From positions 1 through 19,960 of the forward strand of contig CAZYWP010000047.1 in assembly GCA_964651495.1 (NCBI GenBank): DNA of 19,960 nt, written 5' to 3'. The position numbers and the translations under genes were made by a program. Each line of letters opens with the position of its first letter. The first letter of the stretch is position 1. The DNA comes from CAZNVB01 sp964651495. Lineage in GTDB: Bacteria > Acidobacteriota > Aminicenantia > Aminicenantales > UBA8522. This document shows positions 1 to 5,947 of the stretch, one piece after another. The notes under the pieces are model-generated. The model saw nothing but the letters and a program-made list of their open reading frames with translations. It ran no database searches and was not told the origin of the DNA.

Positions 1-393
1 AACAGCGCCCGGAGCCAGATGGCCGAGGCCTTTCTCGATCACTTGGCCGGGGACCGGTTTGAGGCTCTGAGCGCCGGGTTTGAACCCGCCGCGCTCAACC
101 CTCTCGGCGTGGAAGTCATGAGAGAGGTCGGAATCGATATCTCGAAGAATAAGTCAAAGAGCGTTTGGGACCTCTATCGACGCGGCGAGCTCTTTCGTTA
201 TGTCATCACCGTCTGCGACGCCAAGACAGCCGAGCAATGCCCCATTTTTCCCGGCGTTGCCACCACCTTGAACTGGAGCTTTGATGACCCGGCTTTGTTC
301 ATGGGAAGTTATGAGGAAAAGCTCGGGAAAATGCGGCACCTCCGGGACGCCATCAGAGCCCGGGTCGAAGCTTTCATAGCCGAGAATAAGTAG
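1..393 (+). CDS. arsC: Arsenate reductase, low-molecular-weight phosphatase (ArsC) type, 5' truncated
   Basis: This is the 3' part of a gene that starts before the window; the frame is open from base 1. Its first codons give NSARSQMAEAFL, the second half of the low-molecular-weight phosphatase P-loop (CxxNSxRSQMAEAFL). The catalytic first cysteine lies just outside. Further on are VITVCD and a nearby Cys in EQCPIFPG, which match the redox cysteines of thioredoxin-coupled ArsC enzymes. The C-terminus has the usual DPA..G..EE helix region. In this family the enzyme reduces arsenate to arsenite in the cytoplasm through a cysteine relay, with thioredoxin regenerating it. The alternative, a protein-tyrosine phosphatase, is less likely because of the extra cysteines. 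The stop is TAG at 391-393. The gene converges on the URO-D-like gene, which ends 49 bases further on. No ars operon partner is visible on this side. Confidence 0.9.
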   Translation, partial: NSARSQMAEAFLDHLAGDRFEALSAGFEPAALNPLGVEVMREVGIDISKNKSKSVWDLYRRGELFRYVITVCDAKTAEQCPIFPGVATTLNWSFDDPALFMGSYEEKLGKMRHLRDAIRARVEAFIAENK

Positions 394-424
394 TCTGCGA
401 TTTCCTTCGGCTTTCAATGATTCC

Positions 425-439
425 GGCCGCATAGCGGCC
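425..439. terminator. Short GC-rich hairpin between convergent genes
   Basis: GGCCGC, a 3-base loop ATA, then GCGGCC form a perfect 6-bp stem. It sits in the 49-base gap between the end of arsC (+) and the end of the URO-D-like gene (-), where a bidirectional terminator would be expected. Neither side has a strong run of T, so intrinsic termination here is only a guess. Confidence 0.35.
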
Positions 440-442
440 TGT

Positions 443-1597
443 CTATTGAGAATAAGCCCCTAATTCGTAGGCGGCGTCTAAGAGGGCGACGATGTTTTCC
501 GGCGGGACGCCCTTCTGGATGTTGTGGACGTTGTTGAAGACGTAGCCGCCGCCGGGTTTGAACGCCTTGAGGTTTTTCCGGACCTCTTCTCTCACCGCCT
601 CCGGCCTGGCGAACGGCAGCACGTGCTGGGTGTCGATCCCTCCGCCCCAGAAGACCAGGCTCCGACCGAACCTCTCTTTGAGCGCGTGCGGTTGCATGTT
701 CTTCAGCCCGATCTGGACGGGGTTGAGGATGTCGATCCCGTTGTCAATCAGGTCCGGGATGTATTCCCAGCAGTCGCCGCAGGTGTGATACCAGACCTTG
801 GCCCGGGTGAGCGACTTGAGGTGACGGACCAGAGCTTTTTGCCTGGGCTTGACGATCTTTCGGTAGAGTGTGGGCGAAAACAGCGGGCCGGACTGTCCGG
901 CCAGGTCATCGCCGATCATGACCACGTCGACGATGTCGCCGACCGCCTTCATGAACCCGGTTTCGAAATTGATCCAATATTCGAGGACCCGGTCGATCAG
1001 GGCCTCACAAAAGCGCGGATTTGTCAGAAGGTCCTCGAACCATTTCTCCAGACCACGCATGTACCAGCAGATTTCGTAAACGACCCCCGAAATCCCCGTG
1101 CAAAGGGCATAAGGCGTCTCTCGGCGCATTCGGAGCGCTTCTTCGCGGACTCCGGAAAAACGCGTCGGGTCATCGCCCCGGGGAAAAGGATAGTCAGCCA
1201 GGTCCTTGATGGTTGCCTCGCCTAGCGGGTGATAAGAGATATCCATATAGTTGGGCTCGTCATCGGGCATTGACCAGACCACGCCGAACTCGTCCCGCAG
1301 GTCGTGCCACAGCCGGCCGCCGCGCTCGTTCAGTTCGATCCCGCCCTTGAAGCTCTCGGGGCCGTGGGCGCAGACGTATCGCGTGTCGACGCGGAAACGC
1401 TCGAGGACCCGCTCGCTCGGCCGGACGATCTGCTGGACCGGGTCGAGGATGACGATGGCTTCTTTAAATCCCAGAAAATCGATCAGGCTCCGGTAGGCGT
1501 CCTTGTGAATTCCGGTCTGGAACCCTCCCAGGTCGATGGGCACCCGGTCGGGTGCTTCATGGTTGAGCGCCCGGAGCACACGTTCCCGGGAGTTCAT
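443..1597 (-). CDS. URO-D superfamily protein (uroporphyrinogen decarboxylase / MT2 cobamide methyltransferase-like)
   Basis: The protein has 384 residues, about the usual length for the URO-D superfamily. It opens with MNSRERVLRALNHEAPDRVP, the classic start of this family. The superfamily holds true uroporphyrinogen decarboxylases (HemE) and zinc-dependent methyltransferases (MtaA/MtbA/CmuA) that move methyl groups between a corrinoid protein and a thiol. H271-T-C273-G near the end of the barrel matches the His-x-Cys zinc site of the methyltransferases and is not a HemE feature. The third zinc ligand of MtaA-type enzymes is a cysteine, but the matching region here reads NNVHNIQ, with H358, so a His may replace it. 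The start is ATG with GGAG directly upstream and lies 9 bases after the RhaT stop, so the two genes are co-transcribed. Haem synthesis is unlikely, because no other hem gene is near. The substrate is unknown; linkage to a sugar transporter suggests a catabolic role. Confidence 0.8.
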   Translation of the reverse strand: MNSRERVLRALNHEAPDRVPIDLGGFQTGIHKDAYRSLIDFLGFKEAIVILDPVQQIVRPSERVLERFRVDTRYVCAHGPESFKGGIELNERGGRLWHDLRDEFGVVWSMPDDEPNYMDISYHPLGEATIKDLADYPFPRGDDPTRFSGVREEALRMRRETPYALCTGISGVVYEICWYMRGLEKWFEDLLTNPRFCEALIDRVLEYWINFETGFMKAVGDIVDVVMIGDDLAGQSGPLFSPTLYRKIVKPRQKALVRHLKSLTRAKVWYHTCGDCWEYIPDLIDNGIDILNPVQIGLKNMQPHALKERFGRSLVFWGGGIDTQHVLPFARPEAVREEVRKNLKAFKPGGGYVFNNVHNIQKGVPPENIVALLDAAYELGAYSQ

Positions 1598-1606
1598 CTC
1601 CGGACC

Positions 1607-2656
1607 TCACTTTCCCCGGGCGGCCAGGAAGTTGCCCGCCCCGATGACGATGGTGGAGAGGATGAGGATAACGATCCCCGCGCTGATCAGGAAATAGATG
1701 CGGCGGTTCGACCCCTTCCATTCCCGGAAGGCCAGGCCCCAGATGTTGCTGAAGACGATGATGAAGGCCATCAGAATCGACCAGCTCGAGAAATCGTATT
1801 TTCCCATCTTGGTCGTTCCCATCCCGTAGAACATGAACTGAAGATACCAGGTCACCCCCGCCAGGGCGGAGAAGAGATAGTTGGCCGCGAGTGGGGAACC
1901 CTTGCGGTTGACGTAGTCCCGCCCCGACCGGTTTTTCAGGGACAGAAAAAGACACCACAGGAAATTGGTGGTAAACCCGCCGGCCATGACAATGACAAAG
2001 ACAGGGCTGTTCTGCCAGAGCGAAGCTGTGCCGGCTGCGACGGCGCGGGCGGCGATGGGTTTTCCGGCGGCAATCCCGAAAGCGAAACAGGCGCTCATTA
2101 CGCCGCTCAGGAGGGCGATGAAAAATCCTTTCCGGAAATTGAATTCCCGGACGGAGGCTTTTTTTTGTTCGTCGGTGAGCCGCCGTTCCTTGGCCATGCC
2201 CGCCCGGCCGACGATCGCGATCCCGGCCAGACAGACCAGGACCCCGGCAAGAGTGACCAGCCCCGAGGGATGCCGGAGCATGTCCACGAACGTGTGGAAA
2301 TAGACCGGCGGGATGATGGTGCCGAAGGCCGCCGTGTAACCGAGAGCGAGGGAGTAGCCGAGCGACATCCCGAGGTAGCGCATGGTCAGGCCGAAGGTCA
2401 GGCCTCCCACGCCCCAGAGCAGGCCGAAAAGGTAGCACCAGAACAGGCTGGACGCCGGAGAGCTCTTAAGGACATTCCAGAGGCCGGGAACGGAGAGCTG
2501 GGCCACGACCCAGGGAGCGATGATCCAGGCGAAAAACCCGTTGGCCAGCCAGTAGCTTTCCCAGGCCCAGTTGCGGACTTTTTTCAGGGGGATGTAAAAG
2601 CTTCCCGCCGCAAACCCGCCGAGCGCGATGAGCACGATACCGAGAAATGGGTTCAT
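1607..2656 (-). CDS. rhaT: RhaT-family sugar:proton symporter
   Basis: This is a 349-residue, very hydrophobic protein with about ten predicted membrane helices. E. coli RhaT has 344 residues. The N-terminus (GIVLIALGGFAAGSFYIPLK, followed by KVRNWAWESYW) is characteristic of the L-rhamnose/proton symporter family in the drug/metabolite transporter superfamily. The role would be proton-coupled uptake of L-rhamnose or a related deoxysugar across the inner membrane. In bacteria of this kind RhaT homologues often lie beside sugar-catabolic genes with other specificities, so rhamnose itself is not certain. A run of eight T (A on the coding strand) at 2159-2166 could be a slippage site. The ATG lies 12 bases after the stop of the Cdd1-like gene, with only a weak ribosome site, so it may depend on coupling. 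The URO-D-like gene follows 9 bases later in the same transcript. Confidence 0.85.
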   Translation of the reverse strand: MNPFLGIVLIALGGFAAGSFYIPLKKVRNWAWESYWLANGFFAWIIAPWVVAQLSVPGLWNVLKSSPASSLFWCYLFGLLWGVGGLTFGLTMRYLGMSLGYSLALGYTAAFGTIIPPVYFHTFVDMLRHPSGLVTLAGVLVCLAGIAIVGRAGMAKERRLTDEQKKASVREFNFRKGFFIALLSGVMSACFAFGIAAGKPIAARAVAAGTASLWQNSPVFVIVMAGGFTTNFLWCLFLSLKNRSGRDYVNRKGSPLAANYLFSALAGVTWYLQFMFYGMGTTKMGKYDFSSWSILMAFIIVFSNIWGLAFREWKGSNRRIYFLISAGIVILILSTIVIGAGNFLAARGK

Positions 2657-2668
2657 GCGCTTAAAGCC

Positions 2669-2980
2669 CTAACACTTCCCCCAGACGTGCCGGGGATGTC
2701 TTTTTTCGTACTCTTTGGCCGAGTCCTTGGTGATCTTATGCCAGGGGACGCCCTTTTTGGCCCCGACGATGCCGGCCAGGGCGCAGCGGCATAGTGTCGG
2801 ATCGACCTTCTCCCTCAGTTCGTCGAACACTCTGTACGGATCGCGCCTGAGAAACTCTTTTCTTGAACTGATGCCGATCCGGCGGAGCTTCCCGGCCGTG
2901 GTTTGACCGATGTTGGGCAGCGATTCCAACGAATTGGCGGTCCGGGCCGGCATTTTCTTTTTGACAGTTGGCGTCTTCAT
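2669..2980 (-). CDS. Cdd1-like helix-hairpin-helix protein
   Basis: This is a small 103-residue basic protein. After a lysine-rich N-terminus comes SLPNIGQTTAGKLRRIGI, a helix-hairpin-helix motif. It is followed by DPYRVFDELR, then a Cys-containing segment with a proline-tryptophan (PWHKI), and a basic tail. This order matches the Cdd1 ('pathogenicity locus') family, whose members are predicted DNA-binding proteins of unknown function. The frame stays open to 3079, but ATG at 2980 is the better start. GGAGG lies about 10 bases before it, and a consensus promoter (3023-3051) falls inside the longer reading. It is the first gene of an operon with RhaT and the URO-D-like gene. Co-transcription could mean a regulatory or repair-linked role, but the family has no known link to sugar uptake, so it may be chance. 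Confidence 0.75.
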   Translation of the reverse strand: MKTPTVKKKMPARTANSLESLPNIGQTTAGKLRRIGISSRKEFLRRDPYRVFDELREKVDPTLCRCALAGIVGAKKGVPWHKITKDSAKEYEKRHPRHVWGKC

Positions 2981-3022
2981 GATCTGCGCCCTCCTTCCTC
3001 GGACTTTCTGGGAAGAAACCTC

Positions 3023-3051
3023 ATTGTATGGAACGCCCATCCCCCTGTCAA
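3023..3051 (-). promoter_or_regulatory. Sigma70-type promoter of the Cdd1-rhaT-UROD operon
   Basis: On the minus strand TTGACA (3051-3046), a 17-base spacer and TACAAT (3028-3023) stand 42 bases upstream of ATG 2980. The -35 is perfect, and the -10 differs from TATAAT at one position. Its position supports the shorter start of the downstream gene. Confidence 0.65.
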
Positions 3052-3189
3052 TTTCAATAACTGACGATCTGGTAACCATACCGTTGGACGAAATTGAATT
3101 CTCTTATGGTCGTCACGGTATAGGCCTTCCCGTTCTTGAAAAAAAGAGATAAAACGGGTATGTCCGGGCTTCAATCTTGACTGCCAGGA

Positions 3190-5499
3190 CTAATTGCCGC
3201 CCAGTAATTTGACCTTGCGCTTGATCTCGGCCCGCTGAATGAAGTGGATGTTCTTCCCTTCGCAGGATACCGGGACCGGAACCTCCAGGAATGTGGCGGC
3301 GATCTCGGCGTCCAGCTTGGCTCCCTTGGGCAGCCCGATGTCCATTTCCGGCATTAGACTCTGCCCTGGGTTATGGGCCCAGCGGATGGTCGCCCGGTTC
3401 TTATTGTGCTGGTACTTTACGTTAGCCCCCTCGACGCTGAACGGCCGGTCGGACTTGAGCCTCAAGCTCACCGTAAACGGGGGTTTTTCGAAATCGAGCC
3501 GGAGCTTCAGATGGGCAATGGTCTGCGCTCCTTTTTCTTCGGTCCGGGAGGTCACTTGCTCCTTCAGCCAGTCCATCTCCAGCGGCATCTCGATCTTCTT
3601 GAATGACGTCCGCTCGTCCATTATTTCTTCCCGGCCGTTGATCGCCGCTTTGATCCCCTTCAGATAGCCGGAGCTTGAGAATTCCACCGCTGTTTTGTTC
3701 TCGGCATCCAGTTTCTGAGTGATGGTGACCTCCTGTTCCCAGGGCCCATCGTAGGCGGGCAGAGTCCGGAGATAGACGGCGCCGCCGATGACGAGTATTC
3801 CGATCGGGATAAGGGCAATTAGCCGGCTGAATTGCTTCATCGCCCAGAGATCTCCCCGGGCGCTCCGGTAGACGGCGGCAAACCCCAGCAGGAAAGGCAT
3901 TGTCCAGAGGAGGTAGAAAAGCCCCAGGGCGGTCCAAAAAATGAGCGTCAAAGGAAGAGTCTTGAACGCCGCAAGAGCCATGGCTGACGTCCGGAAGATG
4001 AACTTGTCGCACTCCGATACGACCAGCACCCGGAAAATCCAGAACGGGGCCAGGACCCAGAGCAGGCCCTTGAGCCAGGCCCAGGGCGCCAGGCAGGCCA
4101 GGCTGAGAAACAGCAGGCCGGCCGCGGGAAAGAGCGCCAGTCGAGGTCCGGAAGCCAGCCAGGCAAGGCCCACGAGGACTGTCAGGTAGATCGAAGCCCG
4201 GGAGAAATAAAAGAAAGAATTTCTCCTCAGCTTCCATTTCCGGGTGAGCTGAAGGCTCAGCCAGATGCCCAGGATGAAGAATAGAAATGCATAAACGAGG
4301 TAAGGATCGGGATGGGCATACCAAGGCGTCCGCTGGCCGCCCACCCGCTGCAGGACCCAGAGGGAACAGAACATCACGTCAATAATGATAAAATTGACGA
4401 CCAGAAACTTGGGCCAGGACTTCTTAGCCTTTTTGTCTTCTTCCCAGTTGACGCTGAGTTTGCGCTTCTGATAAAGGCGAACAAAGACCGCGAGGCCAAT
4501 ACCAAGGGATACGACGATGAAGATTTTCAGCCAGACCACGGGCACAAAGAACGGCCGTTCTCCGATCAAGACGAGCAGATAGTGGCCGGCCTTCTCCTCC
4601 GGCTGGCCGCCGTCGAACTTCCGCAAGAGCTCCTGGATGAGACGTCCGCTCCGCTCCAGGCCCGCGGGCTCGAAGTACTCCAGGTTGTCATTGGGGGTGT
4701 GGATGGGAAAGGCGATGTCGGTGACGAACCCGATCGCCGGTATCCCTTTCTCGAGGAACGGAGCATGGTCGGAGGTCGCGCCGTCGATCGCATTGTTCAG
4801 GCTCTGGAAAAAAACGGGATAGTCGATGTTCCTGTATCCCAGAGAATGAAAGGCGTCGATGCTCGCCGAGACCAGCCAGTTCGGCGTCTGCGATTTCTCG
4901 GTGTCGACGAAGAGCAGGAGGGGGGAATCATCGCTGACCATGTCGAGCTGAAGCATCAGAGCGACATTCTCAAGTGGATACTGTTCGACGAAGGACTCCG
5001 ACCCGATGAGGCCAGCCTCCTCGCCGCAGAAGGCGACAAAGACCAGAGTGGAGTCGTGCGGTTCTTGAGCCAGGACCCGGGCCAGCTCGATGATCGTCGC
5101 CACTCCGGAACCGTCATCGTTGGCCCCGGGGATTTCCGGAGTCGAGGAATCAATGTGGGCTCCGACGATGATTTCCCGGGGAATCCGGCCGGCCAGCCGG
5201 CCAATGACATTGAAGCTATTGGTGTTGAGGGCGCTCGCCCCCAACATGCCGGCGCCTTTGTTCACCGGCTGCCATTCGACCTGACAACCGAACTCGGCGA
5301 GCTTCTCGGCGAAATAGGTCAGAGCGGCCTTTTCCTGGGGAGTCCCCAGCGGTCTGGGCCCGATCGTCTCGGCCAGGACCTTCAAGTGCTCGAGCGCCCT
5401 TTCCCGGGAAAATCCGTCCGCGGCCAGTGCCGGTCTGCCCCCGGCCAGCGCGCCTCCGATGACCAGCAAAAGAATCAGTGAGCCAGCGATCTTTTTCAT
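3190..5499 (-). CDS. Exported M28-family metallopeptidase with multi-pass membrane domain
   Basis: The protein has 769 residues. A signal peptide (MKKIAGSLILLLVIGGALAG) leads into an M28 zinc peptidase domain at about 30-290. Visible metal and catalytic positions are H115-I-D117, the DD pair at 128-129 in GANDDGSG, E160-E161 in FCGEEAG, D186 and H267 in HTPNDN. At about 305-560 there are several membrane helices, followed by an extracytoplasmic domain of roughly 200 residues. M28 enzymes remove N-terminal residues or dipeptides from peptides with two zinc ions; here the catalytic part should face the periplasm. The peptidase-plus-membrane layout recalls eukaryotic ERMP1/FXNA proteins. The frame extends to GTG 5514, but ATG 5499 has GAGGG about 8 bases upstream and gives a clean signal peptide. 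A truncated thioredoxin-like ORF ends 27 bases before it and may share its transcript. Confidence 0.88.
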   Translation of the reverse strand: MKKIAGSLILLLVIGGALAGGRPALAADGFSRERALEHLKVLAETIGPRPLGTPQEKAALTYFAEKLAEFGCQVEWQPVNKGAGMLGASALNTNSFNVIGRLAGRIPREIIVGAHIDSSTPEIPGANDDGSGVATIIELARVLAQEPHDSTLVFVAFCGEEAGLIGSESFVEQYPLENVALMLQLDMVSDDSPLLLFVDTEKSQTPNWLVSASIDAFHSLGYRNIDYPVFFQSLNNAIDGATSDHAPFLEKGIPAIGFVTDIAFPIHTPNDNLEYFEPAGLERSGRLIQELLRKFDGGQPEEKAGHYLLVLIGERPFFVPVVWLKIFIVVSLGIGLAVFVRLYQKRKLSVNWEEDKKAKKSWPKFLVVNFIIIDVMFCSLWVLQRVGGQRTPWYAHPDPYLVYAFLFFILGIWLSLQLTRKWKLRRNSFFYFSRASIYLTVLVGLAWLASGPRLALFPAAGLLFLSLACLAPWAWLKGLLWVLAPFWIFRVLVVSECDKFIFRTSAMALAAFKTLPLTLIFWTALGLFYLLWTMPFLLGFAAVYRSARGDLWAMKQFSRLIALIPIGILVIGGAVYLRTLPAYDGPWEQEVTITQKLDAENKTAVEFSSSGYLKGIKAAINGREEIMDERTSFKKIEMPLEMDWLKEQVTSRTEEKGAQTIAHLKLRLDFEKPPFTVSLRLKSDRPFSVEGANVKYQHNKNRATIRWAHNPGQSLMPEMDIGLPKGAKLDAEIAATFLEVPVPVSCEGKNIHFIQRAEIKRKVKLLGGN

Positions 5500-5526
5500 C
5501 CTACCATCCCTCACTTTTTACGTCTA

Positions 5527-5697
5527 TCATAGGTCTTCCGCGGATTGTTCATCATCACGGCCCCCGGCATGTTTTTCATAGATCGGGAGAAATTTTAAAG
5601 AAAACGGGCACCAGGAGGCATAGAAAAGGACAAAAACTCCGTCTTTTGATTTCAGGAGGTCGGCAAGGTCACGGCGTTCTTGGATAATCCGGCTCAT
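5527..5697 (-). CDS. Truncated thioredoxin-like ORF (56 aa), possible gene remnant
   Basis: The ORF starts MSRIIQERRDLADLL, then has VFVLFYASWCPFS and KFLPIYEKHAGG. This is the first beta strand, helix and active-site loop of a thioredoxin fold. The protein then stops after about ten unrelated residues, at roughly half the length of a normal thioredoxin. The missing half is not found in another frame, because the M28 gene begins 27 bases later. The active site reads CPFS, so only one cysteine is left. Disulfide exchange of the normal two-cysteine type is therefore not expected. ATG 5697 has no clear ribosome site. A possible promoter ends 7 bases upstream, which would give a near-leaderless message. 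The longer reading from 5781 adds residues unlike the family. It is either a 3'-deleted remnant or an unusual mini-protein. Confidence 0.45.
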   Translation of the reverse strand: MSRIIQERRDLADLLKSKDGVFVLFYASWCPFSLKFLPIYEKHAGGRDDEQSAEDL

Positions 5698-5704
5698 GGC
5701 ACCC

Positions 5705-5733
5705 ACTATATACGAGTGGCGCCGCAGGCCCAA
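5705..5733 (-). promoter_or_regulatory. Possible promoter for the thioredoxin-like ORF and M28 gene
   Basis: On the minus strand TTGGGC (5733-5728), 17 bases and TATAGT (5710-5705) lie directly before ATG 5697. The -35 is weak. If used, the message would be nearly leaderless. Confidence 0.3.
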
Positions 5734-5836
5734 TAGGGAGAGCTCACGATGATGGGTACTGTCGGACAGTGCTGTGTTCACCCTGCTTCAGAAGGGCGAA
5801 TCAGGTCGAGAAGCTGTTTTGTCCCGTCCACGTAAG

Positions 5837-5866
5837 TTGACAATTTCCGCCGGCTCTGAATAAATT
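5837..5866 (+). promoter_or_regulatory. Promoter upstream of the large exported lyase-like gene
   Basis: TTGACA (5837-5842), an 18-base spacer and TAAATT (5861-5866) lie 81 bases before ATG 5948. The perfect -35 makes this the best promoter candidate in the 250-base divergent intergenic region. Confidence 0.5.
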
Positions 5867-5947
5867 GGGCCTGTGAAATGCTTGCCGTGTTGCGGCGCCT
5901 CCGGAGTCAGGCTGTCATCGATTTCGGATCGTCATTTAAGGAGAATC

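Noticed and set aside
443..1597. Annotation as hemE (uroporphyrinogen decarboxylase)
   Set aside because: The HxC metal motif and the lack of any haem gene context favour the methyltransferase-like branch of the superfamily.
1304..2794. Long plus-strand open frame of 496 codons opposite the URO-D-like and RhaT genes
   Set aside because: It is antisense to two clear genes, is rich in Asp/Glu/Gly/Pro/His as expected for a shadow frame in GC-rich DNA, and matches no family pattern.
2980..3079. Longer N-terminus for the Cdd1-like protein
   Set aside because: A consensus promoter lies inside it and the internal ATG has a good ribosome site.
3129..3158. CCCGTT...AACGGG inverted repeat as a terminator after the M28 gene
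   Set aside because: The loop is 18 bases long and the T run lies inside the loop, not after the stem.
4312..5481. Plus-strand open frame of 389 codons opposite the M28 gene
   Set aside because: Shadow of the peptidase gene; no start signal or recognisable domain.
5873..5947. N-terminal extension of the lyase-like protein
   Set aside because: ATG 5948 has AAGGAG and begins directly at the signal peptide; the extension would place 25 residues before it.
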